Source: Bog-756 sp036511155
Lineage (GTDB): Bacteria > Actinomycetota > Acidimicrobiia > Acidimicrobiales > RAAP-2
Direction: 5' to 3'
DNA: 10,686 nt
Assembly: GCA_036511155.1 (NCBI GenBank)
Contig: DATCCR010000215.1
Coordinates: 1-10,686, forward strand
Shown here piece after piece: positions 1-7,132 of the stretch (position 1 is its first letter; every line of letters starts with the position of its first letter). The position numbers were made by a program, and so were the translations under genes. The notes under the pieces were generated by a model, which saw only the letters and a list, made by a program, of their open reading frames with translations, did no database searches and was not told the DNA's origin.

Positions 1-500
1 AGGCTCCCGACGTCGGGATCCGTGCCTGGGCCCGCAGCGGGTTGGCCGAGTGCGGGTGGCGCCTGGTGGTGGCCGGCTCCGGCATCCTCCGGGCCGACAT
101 GGAGCTGTTGGTCGACCGGCTGGGCTGTCGTGGCAGCGTCGAGTTCGCCGGCCTGGTGGCCGACACCGACGGGCTCCTGGCCGCGGCGTCGGTCCTGCTG
201 GCCCCGGCACCGGGCGAGCCGTTCGGTCTGTCGGTGGTGGAGGCCATGTCCCACGGACTGGCGGTGGTGGCGGCGGGCGGGGGGGCCCACGTCGAGACGG
301 TTGGTGAGGCCGGCCTGCTGTTCCCCCCGGGGGACGTAGACGCCGCGGCGGAGGCCCTCCGGCGCCTGGGTGACGATCCCGAGTTGCTGCGCTCGGTCGG
401 CCACGCCTTGCGGTACCGCCAACAGGCGCGGTTCTCGCTCGCCCTCCACCTCGACCGCCTCGAGTCGCTCTACCGGTCGGTGGTCGCCGACCGACACTGA
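1..500 (+). CDS. Glycosyltransferase, GT4-type GT-B fold, C-terminal part (5' end outside window)
   Basis: The reading frame is open from the left edge (first full codon at base 3) to TGA at 498-500, so only the last ~165 residues are present. It shows the nucleotide-sugar-binding half of a GT-B retaining glycosyltransferase: a V-V-A-G-S-G strand/loop, V-E-F-A-G-L-V, then the family E-x7-E motif in EPFGLSVVEAMSHG (the two Glu codons at 216-218 and 240-242), followed by GEAGLLFPPGD and a C-terminal helix. Enzymes of this family transfer a sugar from a nucleotide donor to a lipid-linked or growing glycan at the cytoplasmic face of the membrane. The neighbouring glycosyltransferase and acetyltransferase suggest surface-polysaccharide assembly. 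Donor and acceptor cannot be told from sequence. The N-terminal acceptor domain and start are not visible. Confidence 0.9.
   Translation, partial: APDVGIRAWARSGLAECGWRLVVAGSGILRADMELLVDRLGCRGSVEFAGLVADTDGLLAAASVLLAPAPGEPFGLSVVEAMSHGLAVVAAGGGAHVETVGEAGLLFPPGDVDAAAEALRRLGDDPELLRSVGHALRYRQQARFSLALHLDRLESLYRSVVADRH
474..493 (+). terminator. Hairpin at the 3' end of the first glycosyltransferase gene
   Basis: A perfect 7-bp stem (CGGTCGG at 474-480 with CCGACCG at 487-493) closes a 6-base loop. It lies in the last codons of the gene, immediately before the stop codon. There is no T tract, so this is at best a weak or GC-only terminator between two convergent genes. It may be only a by-product of the codons for VVADR. 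Confidence 0.25.
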
Positions 501-557
501 GCCGACCGCCATCGAGCACGTCGCCAAGAGGCAACCCGACTCAGCGTGCCGCCGGAC

Positions 558-1703
558 TCACGAGGCGCGTACCACCCGCTCGTAGAGGGCCTGCTGCAGG
601 TCGGCCACGCTCTCCCACGAGTAGCGGCCCACCGTGTCGGTTCCTGCCGTACGCAGCCGGTCCCACAGGCCTGGCTCGTCCAACATCCGGCCCAGGGCCG
701 TGGCCAGGGCCGCCGGATCGCCCGGTGGCACCAGGAGACCGGCCTCGCCGACCACGTCGGGTAGGGCTCCACTGGCGCTGGCCACCGAGGGCACGCCCGA
801 AGCCTGACCCTCGACCACGACCCGGCCGAACTGCTCGAGCCAGCCGGGCGCCGGCACCGAGGGCACGGCAAGCACATCGAAGGTCGGGAACACATCGGGC
901 AGCGCCGGCTCGTCGACGTAGCCGTGGAACGTCACCCGTCCGGTGACGCCGAGTTCCGCGGCCAGGGACGCTAGGACGGCCGCCTCCGGGCCGGCCCCGT
1001 AGATGTCGGCATCGAGTCGCTCGTCGAGGGACAGGGCCCGCAGGAGGACGTCCACCCCTTTGTGGGGGATCAGCCGGCCGACGAAGCCCACTCGCAGGCG
1101 GCCGGAAGGCGCCGGACGGTCGTCCGGGCGGAAGCGCCCGACGTCCACGCCCAGTGGAAGCAGCTCGAGCTCGCCGGAAAGGCCCTTGCGCCGCAGGATC
1201 TCCCCCGCCTCGGTATTGCACGTGTAGGCGCCCGCCGCCCCCCGGAGCGACCACCGCTCCAGCCACCTGAAGGGCGGTGGGTAGTGCTTGTCGATGTTCT
1301 GGGCCGAGCACAACAGATAGCGGGTGCCCCGTGCCCGCAGCCAGCGCAGGACGAGCACCTCCGCCACGGCCAGGCTGCAGGGCTCCTCGTGCATGTCGAC
1401 GAGGTCCCACGGTCCGTCGCCGAGGAGACGCCACAGCGGGCGGGGGTCGAAGATGAAGAGATTGGGGTGGTGGCCGAGGGTGCGCACGGGCACGGCGAAC
1501 TCGTCGCCCGACGGCGTGAAGACGACGGGCGAGCCGCCCTCCGCCCACCGCTCGGCCGTGGCCAGGGTGAGGTCGACGCCGTCCTGTCGAAGGAGGCGGT
1601 CACGCTGCCGCCAGGCAGCGACCACCGCGCTGTGGGAGATCCGCAGGACCCGCAGGCGGCCGGGGTCAGCAGCGACGCCTCTTCCTGTCGCTGGAGTCGT
1701 CAC
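558..1703 (-). CDS. Glycosyltransferase, GT4-type (GT-B fold), 381 aa
   Basis: Complete gene from GTG at 1703 to TGA at 558-560. The length is usual for GT4 enzymes. The N-terminal Rossmann half begins with LRVLRISHS. The C-terminal half starts near residue 200 with LRVGFVGRLIPHKGVDVLL, then Y-G-A-G-P, V-T-F-H-G-Y-V, and the catalytic/donor-binding E-x7-E pair in EQFGRVVVEGQASG (E290 and E298), followed by GEAGLLVPPGD. It should be a cytoplasmic or membrane-associated retaining glycosyltransferase using a nucleotide sugar. No signal peptide is seen. The GTG start is supported by a TACGGT hexamer (1710-1715) ending 6 nt upstream, fitting a leaderless mRNA, and by the absence of a Shine-Dalgarno sequence. 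The gene converges with the first glycosyltransferase and diverges from the large hydrolase. Sugar specificity is unknown. Confidence 0.93.
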   Translation of the reverse strand: MTTPATGRGVAADPGRLRVLRISHSAVVAAWRQRDRLLRQDGVDLTLATAERWAEGGSPVVFTPSGDEFAVPVRTLGHHPNLFIFDPRPLWRLLGDGPWDLVDMHEEPCSLAVAEVLVLRWLRARGTRYLLCSAQNIDKHYPPPFRWLERWSLRGAAGAYTCNTEAGEILRRKGLSGELELLPLGVDVGRFRPDDRPAPSGRLRVGFVGRLIPHKGVDVLLRALSLDERLDADIYGAGPEAAVLASLAAELGVTGRVTFHGYVDEPALPDVFPTFDVLAVPSVPAPGWLEQFGRVVVEGQASGVPSVASASGALPDVVGEAGLLVPPGDPAALATALGRMLDEPGLWDRLRTAGTDTVGRYSWESVADLQQALYERVVRAS

Positions 1704-1709
1704 GCGGGC

Positions 1710-1715
1710 ACCGTA
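1710..1715 (-). promoter_or_regulatory. -10 element of a probable leaderless promoter for glycosyltransferase 2
   Basis: Read on the minus strand, TACGGT fits TANNNT and is followed by exactly six bases and then the GTG start at 1703. Transcription would therefore begin at or next to the start codon. No clear -35 hexamer is visible. The same geometry recurs at two other genes in this window. Confidence 0.5.
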
Positions 1716-1863
1716 CCAGGACGTTCACTCCGAGTGATTGCAGACTTCTTGCGACCTGCGGTCTCTGGGAACATGCCGGCATCATCGGTGCACCCGATAC
1801 TGCAACTGAAGTTACCCACCGTTCAGCCGATCAGACACTATGGGTCGGGCAGGGATCACAGCG
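1716..1863. promoter_or_regulatory. Divergent intergenic region and leader of the large secreted hydrolase
   Basis: This stretch separates the minus-strand glycosyltransferase from the plus-strand hydrolase and looks visibly less GC-rich than the genes. It contains a perfect 10-bp palindrome ATGCCGGCAT (1773-1782) and an imperfect dyad around GGTGCACC (1787-1794). A weak promoter pair for the hydrolase could be TTACCC (1812-1817) and CACTAT (1835-1840) with a 17-bp spacer; the -10 matches the consensus at only three positions. AGGGA (1851-1855), about 8-9 nt before ATG 1864, is a plausible ribosome binding site. This favours 1864 over the in-frame ATG at 1840, which has no upstream Shine-Dalgarno and would overlap the candidate -10. 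Confidence 0.35.
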
Positions 1864-4800
1864 ATGCTGGATCGCGCGAGACGAGGAGCAATTCTCGGAA
1901 TCGCCGCAGTCATCGCAGCGCTTGCCGTCGGAGTCTCCGCCGGGAGCACGGCCCACGCCGTCGCCCTGCCGCCGCAGATCCCGGGCAGTCCCGCCGCCCC
2001 GAACGCGTCGGAGATCAGCCCGGTGTGCACCACCACCACCCCCTCCACCGTGCTCGGTCCGTCGAGCAGCGTCCCGGCCAACCCGGTGTCCAAGTTCATC
2101 ACTCCGACCGGCGGCGTCAGCAGCTTTGCCGCCACCACCTCGAATCTCTACGTCAACACCGGCAGCCAGCTGCTGACCTACACCCTCGCCGGTGCCCAGG
2201 TGGGCACCTTCGCCCTGCCGGCCAACGTCGGCGGCGGCAACGAGGTGTCGCAACCGGTCATCGACCCGTCCGGCAACATCTACCTCTCCTCGTACTACGG
2301 CACCGCCGTCGACAAGTTCTCCCCCGCCGGCGCACTGGTGTGGTCCGTCGACCCCCAGCACGGCAACCCGACCGCCCTCTTCTCGGTCGGCACCGGGGCC
2401 AACTGGCGGCTGATGACGAGCATCGTCCAGAACACCGCCACGAGTCTGGTGCTCGACGCGTCCTCCGGATCGGTGTCGGGCACCTTCCCGCTGGTCTCGG
2501 GGCTCGGCGACTACGTCACCCAGGGGTCGGGCGGCAATCTGCTGTTCTCGGCCAACGGCTACGTCGAGACGGTGAGCCCGTACGGCCAGGTGCTGTCCAC
2601 CTTCGGCGCCCCCCACATCGAGGGCAACGGCGCCCACACCGGCTCGGGCAGTCAATTCTACTACCCGGCCCAGGCCGTTCAGGGCCCCGACGGGACCATC
2701 TACACCGCCGACCCTCTCTTCTCGATGGAGGCGACGTCTCCCGACGGATTTCTGAAGGGCTCCACCACCCTCGGCGGCGGGCTGGCCTTCGGCGGCTGGG
2801 GCTTCGCCCTCGTCGGCTCGACCTTCTACTTCCAGAGCGGCCCCCCGTTCAACGGATCCGCCGACGCCATCTCCACGTTCTCGCTGTCCAGCGTCCAGTC
2901 GTACCTGACGGCCATGCAGCGCCCCTCCGACAGCCTCGGCTGGGGGGCTGGACTGACCACCCCGTCCCCGGGCAACTACTTCCCCCCGGGAACCACGCCG
3001 GTGGTCAACGCCTCGTTCGACCCGTGGTGGGCCTGGGCGGCTCCGAACCTGCAGCTTTCCTACTCCGTGGAGGACACCGCTTCGTTGAGCGCCGAGGCGG
3101 TGCCCGCTCCTACCACCATCAGCCTCCCGAGCTCGGGCGCCGAGCTCGGCGACATCCCCTTGACGCTGCCGGCGGCGGACACCGCGCCCGGGCCCTACGA
3201 GGTCCAGGCCACCCTCGTGAACACCGCAACCAATCCGCCCACCACCCTCGGCACGACCTGCATGCCGTACACGGTCGGTGCACCCGGTGACGGGCTCGAC
3301 CTGAGCACCTTGCCCTCCGGCTCGGACTCCGGCGGCCCCGCCGACCCCCGGGGCGTCGCCCTCAACGCCCAGCTCGGACTGGACAGCACCCGCTCCCGCC
3401 AGGTCGTCGACTGGTCCTCGGTGCTGCCCAACTGCAATGCCAGCGCCCCGACGGCCACCACCTGCGGGTCGTCCGCCATGTCCTTCGCCTCGGCATCCAC
3501 CGATCCCTACAAGGCCGCCTACCTCGCCGTCCAGGATCACCTGAACTACTGGATGCAGATCAGCGGCGGCGACGCGGTGTCGATGGCGCTGGTGCAGAAC
3601 GGCTTCTGGCAGGGCGACATCGCCGCCTTGGTGGCGCACTACGCCACGGTCCCGGCCGGGTGCGGCGCCTGCGCACCGGTGACCAAGTGGGAGCCCTGGA
3701 ACGAGTCGAACAACACCGGCTGGGGCAACGGCGGCACCTACGCCACCTCGGTCCTCAAGCCGTTCTACGCGGCGGTCAAATCCGTGGAACCCGGGACGTC
3801 CTCGACGGTCATCGGCGGCTCGTCCCTCGAGCCCGTCCCCTGGTGGTGGCAGCAGCTGATCACCGCCGGCGGTCTGGCCTGGATGGACGTCGCCGGCGTC
3901 CATCCGTACACCGGCTCCAACGACGCCTACGAGGAGGACGGTATGCCGGCCCAGGTCCGCCAACTGCAGGCGATGCTGGCCGGTAAGCCCATGTGGTTCA
4001 CCGAGATCGGATGGTGGAGCGACGGCGACTACAACTACCTCGGCCAGGCCAACAGCGTGGCCCGTTCCATGATCTGGCAGAAGGTGCTCGGCGTGACCGC
4101 CCAGAACTACTTCTTCGATGAAGGCGCCTGGGGCAACGATGGCGTGAGCTTCTCGCTGATCCAGGCGGCCGCCACCGTCGACTACGTGAAGCCCTCGGCG
4201 CTGGCCACCATGGCCACCTCGCGGGCGCTGACCGGCCGGCCCTACCTGTCGATGCCCACCACCGGGATCCCTCAGGGCTACCGGGCCGACTTCGGCAGCA
4301 CGGCCGGCGGCACCACCAAGATGGCCGCCGTGTGGACCGACGGCATCGCCGAGCAGGCCTCGGTCACACTGACCTCCCCGGGTGGCTCGACCGACCCGGT
4401 GACCATCACCTCGGAGTACGGCTCGGCGACCACCACCCAGGTCGCCTCGGGTACCGCCTACAGCCTGCCGGTGTCGGACCAGGTCAGCTTCATCGCCTAC
4501 CCGGCCGCCGACACCCTTGCGGTCGGCCCGACCGAGTCCTTCGGCACCGACCTGGCGTCCTCGGCGGCCCGTGCGACCGCCGCCGCCTCCAGCGGGAATG
4601 CCGGAGCCGCCATCGCCGGCCTGACCGTCGGCTACCGGCAGGGCTGGACCTCGGCCAAGGGCGACTCCACCCCGTCACTGACCGTCACCCTGGCCGGGGC
4701 GTCCACCCTCGACCGGGTCGTCGTCGACACCCAGTCGGTCGGCTCCACGGCGACCAGCGTCCGCAACTACACGCTGTCGGCCAACGAGCCAGGCGCCGGG

Positions 4801-6036
4801 TGGGTCACCGTGGCCACCGCGGCCGGCCAGTACCGCACCCACGAGGCGCTGTTCACCTTCGCTCCGCTTGTCGCCACCCAGCTCAAGGTGTCGGTGAGCC
4901 AGGTCAACTTCGGCGGCTACTTCGGCGGCGGGATCCCGCCGTGGTGGAGCGCCTCGGACACCGCCCCCGCCTTCCTCCACGCCGTGCAGGCCTACGCCGG
5001 CTCAGGTGGCCCGTCCGTGGTGAACGCCACCGCCCTTCCGCCACTCCTGGGCGGGAGTTCGGGCGGCGGGACCGGCACCACCACGACCACTACGACCACG
5101 ACGACCACCGTGCCGCCGACCACAACGACGACGACGGTGCCGCCGACCACCACCACTACCACCGACCCGGCGTCGACCACGACGACGACCGGGCCGACAA
5201 CCACCACGACCACGACGACCGAGCCGACGACCACGACCACCACCCAGCCGCCGACGAACGGCGGGGGCGGGCAGACTCGGCGGAACAAGTTCAAGGGCTA
5301 CTGGCTGACCACGTCCAACGGCGGCATCTACACCTTCGGGCAGGCGCCGGCCCTGGGCTCGACGGTCGGGTTCAGCCTCAACAAGCCGATCGTCGACATG
5401 ACGTCGACCCCGGACAAGTTGGGCTACTGGATGGTGGCCTCCGACGGCGGCATCTTCACCTTCGGTGACGCCGGATTCTACGGGTCGACCGGCGACCTGG
5501 CGCTCAACAAGCCGATCGTCGGCATGGCCTCGACGATTGACGGACAGGGTTACTGGCTGGTGGCCTCCGACGGCGGCATCTTCGCCTTCGGCGACGCCGG
5601 GTTCTACGGCTCGACCGGGGCGATCACCCTGAACAAGCCGATCGTCCACATGGTGGCCACCGCCGACGGCGGCGGCTACTGGCTGTCCGCCTCGGACGGC
5701 GGCATCTTCGCCTTCGGCGACGCCGGGTTCTACGGCTCGACCGGCGCCTTCGACCTCAATCAGCCCATCGTGGGCATGGACGCCACGCCCGACGGCCTGG
5801 GCTACTGGATGGCCGCCTCGGACGGCGGCATCTTCGCCTTCGGCGACGCCGGGTTCTACGGCTCGACGGGCAGCCGCCACATCAACGCCCCCGTCACCGG
5901 GATCCAGGCGAGCCCGACCGGCGGGGGTTACTGGTTGGTGGGTCGCGACGGCGGCATCTTCGCATTCGGTGACGCCCACTACTACGGCTCTACCGGCGAC
6001 ATGCACCTGCAGTCGCCCACCGTCTCCATCTCGTAG
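1864..6036 (+). CDS. Large secreted multidomain clan GH-A glycoside hydrolase with Thr-rich stalk and six C-terminal 42-residue repeats
   Basis: 1390 aa from ATG 1864 (an alternative ATG at 1840 adds 8 residues but lacks a ribosome binding site). Residues ~1-32 form a signal peptide: arginines, a long Ala/Val/Ile core, and cleavage after A-H-A. Residues ~50-340 have NHL/propeller-like strands such as DPSGNIYLSS and GPDGTIYTAD, and ~377-470 look Ig-like. Residues ~496-790 form a TIM-barrel hydrolase: KWEPWNESNN (N613-E614, presumed acid/base) and WFTEIGW (E714, presumed nucleophile). These are 100 residues apart, as in clan GH-A retaining glycosidases. A beta domain (~800-880) and a discoidin/CBM-like domain (~888-1050, with WVTV and QLKVSV strands) follow, then the Thr-rich linker (1072-1131) and six repeats. 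The nearest family may be GH39- or GH5-like, which I cannot settle by eye. It is probably extracellular, acting on or binding the locus's own polysaccharide; the substrate is unknown. Confidence 0.85.
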   Translation: MLDRARRGAILGIAAVIAALAVGVSAGSTAHAVALPPQIPGSPAAPNASEISPVCTTTTPSTVLGPSSSVPANPVSKFITPTGGVSSFAATTSNLYVNTGSQLLTYTLAGAQVGTFALPANVGGGNEVSQPVIDPSGNIYLSSYYGTAVDKFSPAGALVWSVDPQHGNPTALFSVGTGANWRLMTSIVQNTATSLVLDASSGSVSGTFPLVSGLGDYVTQGSGGNLLFSANGYVETVSPYGQVLSTFGAPHIEGNGAHTGSGSQFYYPAQAVQGPDGTIYTADPLFSMEATSPDGFLKGSTTLGGGLAFGGWGFALVGSTFYFQSGPPFNGSADAISTFSLSSVQSYLTAMQRPSDSLGWGAGLTTPSPGNYFPPGTTPVVNASFDPWWAWAAPNLQLSYSVEDTASLSAEAVPAPTTISLPSSGAELGDIPLTLPAADTAPGPYEVQATLVNTATNPPTTLGTTCMPYTVGAPGDGLDLSTLPSGSDSGGPADPRGVALNAQLGLDSTRSRQVVDWSSVLPNCNASAPTATTCGSSAMSFASASTDPYKAAYLAVQDHLNYWMQISGGDAVSMALVQNGFWQGDIAALVAHYATVPAGCGACAPVTKWEPWNESNNTGWGNGGTYATSVLKPFYAAVKSVEPGTSSTVIGGSSLEPVPWWWQQLITAGGLAWMDVAGVHPYTGSNDAYEEDGMPAQVRQLQAMLAGKPMWFTEIGWWSDGDYNYLGQANSVARSMIWQKVLGVTAQNYFFDEGAWGNDGVSFSLIQAAATVDYVKPSALATMATSRALTGRPYLSMPTTGIPQGYRADFGSTAGGTTKMAAVWTDGIAEQASVTLTSPGGSTDPVTITSEYGSATTTQVASGTAYSLPVSDQVSFIAYPAADTLAVGPTESFGTDLASSAARATAAASSGNAGAAIAGLTVGYRQGWTSAKGDSTPSLTVTLAGASTLDRVVVDTQSVGSTATSVRNYTLSANEPGAGWVTVATAAGQYRTHEALFTFAPLVATQLKVSVSQVNFGGYFGGGIPPWWSASDTAPAFLHAVQAYAGSGGPSVVNATALPPLLGGSSGGGTGTTTTTTTTTTTVPPTTTTTTVPPTTTTTTDPASTTTTTGPTTTTTTTTEPTTTTTTQPPTNGGGGQTRRNKFKGYWLTTSNGGIYTFGQAPALGSTVGFSLNKPIVDMTSTPDKLGYWMVASDGGIFTFGDAGFYGSTGDLALNKPIVGMASTIDGQGYWLVASDGGIFAFGDAGFYGSTGAITLNKPIVHMVATADGGGYWLSASDGGIFAFGDAGFYGSTGAFDLNQPIVGMDATPDGLGYWMAASDGGIFAFGDAGFYGSTGSRHINAPVTGIQASPTGGGYWLVGRDGGIFAFGDAHYYGSTGDMHLQSPTVSIS
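5077..5256 (+). repeat. Low-complexity ACN-repeat tract encoding a Thr/Pro linker
   Basis: About 180 bases made almost entirely of ACC/ACG/ACT codons, broken by VPP, DPAS, GP, EP and QPP. They encode residues ~1072-1131 of the secreted hydrolase. The synonymous codons are mixed, so the tract is kept for its protein product rather than being a simple DNA microsatellite. Such Thr/Pro stretches act as extended stalks and are typical targets of O-mannosylation in actinobacteria; that modification is inference here. Confidence 0.9.
5296..6033 (+). repeat. Six tandem 126-bp repeats (42-aa GYW...DGGIFAFGDAGFYGSTG units)
   Basis: Units start at the GYW codons at 5296, 5422, 5548, 5674, 5800 and 5926. 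The spacing is exactly 126 bp each time, and the last unit is cut to 36 residues by the stop codon. The consensus unit reads roughly GYWLVASDGGIFAFGDAGFY, then GSTG, a variable strand, N-x-PIV-x-M and a short D-G turn. The first unit is the most diverged (TSNGGIYTFGQAPALGST). Regular beta strands with Gly turns suggest propeller blades, six of them, or a beta-solenoid. The family is common in secreted proteins of Acidimicrobiia as far as I recall. Its function is unproven; carbohydrate or cell-wall binding is a reasonable guess. Confidence 0.92.
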
Positions 6037-6043
6037 GCGGACC

Positions 6044-6057
6044 GTCCCGGACGGGAC
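6044..6057. terminator. Short hairpin between convergent hydrolase and acetyltransferase genes
   Basis: GTCCC (6044-6048) and GGGAC (6053-6057) form a 5-bp stem with a GGAC loop. It sits in the 38-base gap between the stop codons of the two convergent genes. There is no T tract on either side, so termination function is only suggested by position. Confidence 0.25.
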
Positions 6058-6074
6058 CCCCGGCAGGAGGGCCG

Positions 6075-6695
6075 TCAGACGGGAGCGGCGCCGGGGTCCC
6101 GCATCCGGACCACCCGGGCCGGCACGCCGACCGCGATGCACCCGGCCGGGAGGTCACGGGTGACCACTGCGTGGGCGCCGACCACCGCCCCGTCGCCGAT
6201 GGTCACTCCTGAGGTGATGGTGGCCTTGGCCCCCACCCAGACGTCGTCGCCGATGACGACGGGGGCCGTGCGACGACCCTGGTCGAGGATGGGCACGTCG
6301 GTGCGGTCGAAGGCGTGGTCGTGGTCGCGGATGGAGACCATCTCGCCGATGAGGCAGCCCCGGCCGATGGTGACGGCCTCATCGGCGGCGACCGTGCAGT
6401 GGTGGCCGAACACCGTCCGGTCGCCGATCCTGAGGCGCCCCGTGGCTTCGAGCGTGTACCCGTAATCGAGGACGCACCCGGCCCCGACGGTGACCGCGGC
6501 GCCCCGGGCCACCGTGAATCGAGCCCCGGAGCGGACGTCGCAGCGCGATCCGAAGGTCACCTTCGGATGACGCAGCCGGGTGACGGCGAGGCCGAGGCGG
6601 CGACGCAGGTAGCCGCGCCACCGGTACACGGCACCGAAGTCGGGCGGGGCCGGTGCGCCAACACGGTCATCGGCCGCTCTCGGGTCCGGGGTCAT
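6075..6695 (-). CDS. Left-handed beta-helix (hexapeptide-repeat) O-acetyltransferase, 206 aa
   Basis: ATG at 6695 to TGA at 6075-6077. From residue ~45 on, the protein is built of hexapeptide repeats ([LIV]-G-x4): VTVGAGCVL, LRIGDRTVFG, VTIGRGCLIG, VVIGDDVWVGAKATI, VTIGDGAVVGAHAVV. It ends with the usual P-A-x-V-V-R motif (VGVPARVVRMRD). The RDHDHAF segment carries the presumed catalytic histidine (H125 or H127). This matches the WbbJ / maltose-acetyltransferase-like group of acetyl-CoA-dependent sugar O-acetyltransferases, which work as cytoplasmic trimers and decorate surface glycans. The first ~40 residues are a basic, Arg-rich extension. A TAGGGT hexamer ends 6 nt before the ATG, so the mRNA is probably leaderless. 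The acceptor sugar is unknown. Confidence 0.9.
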   Translation of the reverse strand: MTPDPRAADDRVGAPAPPDFGAVYRWRGYLRRRLGLAVTRLRHPKVTFGSRCDVRSGARFTVARGAAVTVGAGCVLDYGYTLEATGRLRIGDRTVFGHHCTVAADEAVTIGRGCLIGEMVSIRDHDHAFDRTDVPILDQGRRTAPVVIGDDVWVGAKATITSGVTIGDGAVVGAHAVVTRDLPAGCIAVGVPARVVRMRDPGAAPV

Positions 6696-6701
6696 CGCCG
6701 T

Positions 6702-6707
6702 ACCCTA
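6702..6707 (-). promoter_or_regulatory. -10 element of a probable leaderless promoter for the acetyltransferase
   Basis: On the minus strand TAGGGT (TANNNT class) is followed by ACGGCG and then the ATG at 6695. The six-base spacing places the transcription start at the A of ATG. No Shine-Dalgarno is needed or clearly visible. Confidence 0.5.
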
Positions 6708-6747
6708 CCGGGAGCCCCCCTCCGGATCGGGAACCGCACCGCGATCG

Positions 6748-7113
6748 TCAGGTGGCTCCCCGACCGAGGATGACGGCCTCCAGGTAGACCGTCTCGGGTA
6801 CGTCCGCACGGCTGTCGGGGGTCGGCACGATCCGCGACGTTCCGTCCGGCATCCCCGTGCCGAGTCGAACCCGACGGCGCCGACCACGAGAGTCGGGGTC
6901 CGCCGTCCCGGGCCGAGACGTTCCCGTGGTCCCGGAAGAACGCGCCCGTGGCCGGCATGCCGGTGGGGCGTCCCGGACGCAGCTCGCCGATGGCGCCGGT
7001 GCCCTGCTGGTGACTGCCGATGGAGCGACCGTACGGGAGACCGGAATTGGCGTCGCAAGGACCGGTGTCCCCGACGGCGGGCTTCCGACGGTCGCACCGT
7101 AGGCCTGCGCCAC
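6748..7113 (-). pseudogene. Probable frameshifted small gene of unknown function downstream of DUF4012
   Basis: An uninterrupted 121-codon frame runs from GTG 7113 (GGGAG four bases upstream, 19 bases after the DUF4012 stop) to TGA at 6748-6750. The coding signal moves between frames, however. Codons in the frame starting at 6958 (MPATGAFFRDHGNVSARDGG) have G or C at nearly every third position down to ~6900. The next frame then reads TPTLVVGAVGFDSAR down to ~6857. The last frame gives MPDGTSRIVPTPDSRADVPE and ends VYLEAVILGRGAT. Each change equals one missing base, next to CCCC (minus, 6895-6898) and GGGG (6853-6856). A single original gene with two one-base deletions, or homopolymer sequencing errors, explains this best. 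Signal for the part before 6958 is weak and the true start is unclear. I do not recognise the family. The alternative is that the intact 121-aa frame is real. Confidence 0.35.
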
Positions 7114-7132
7114 TCGGCTCCCAGGGGGCGGG

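Noticed and set aside
1840..1863. ATG 1840 as the start of the large hydrolase
   Set aside because: It has no upstream ribosome binding site and may lie in the -10 region; ATG 1864 has AGGGA at good spacing and gives a cleaner signal peptide.
1062..3290. Plus-strand open frame of 742 codons crossing glycosyltransferase 2 and the hydrolase
   Set aside because: It spans two real genes and their promoter gap in a frame with Arg/Pro/His-rich sequence and no domain; it is a GC-driven shadow.
1831..3963. Long minus-strand open frame (710 codons) opposite the hydrolase gene
   Set aside because: It is antisense to a gene with a signal peptide, catalytic motifs and domain structure; its translation is Gly/Arg/Val-rich low complexity, typical of shadow frames in GC-rich DNA.
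4992..5294. Minus-strand ORF with a long Val run resembling membrane segments
   Set aside because: The Val runs are the reverse complement of the ACN Thr tract.
4332..5468. Alternate-frame plus-strand ORF inside the hydrolase, His/Asp-rich
   Set aside because: The His/Asp repeats are the Thr codon tract read in another frame.
5296..6033. CRISPR-like array
   Set aside because: The 126-bp units are contiguous, in frame and code for a repeat protein; there are no unique spacers.
6857..7102. Plus-strand 81-codon ORF in the gap between acetyltransferase and DUF4012
   Set aside because: Arg-rich start, no ribosome binding site or domain seen; the minus-strand frames explain the coding signal better.
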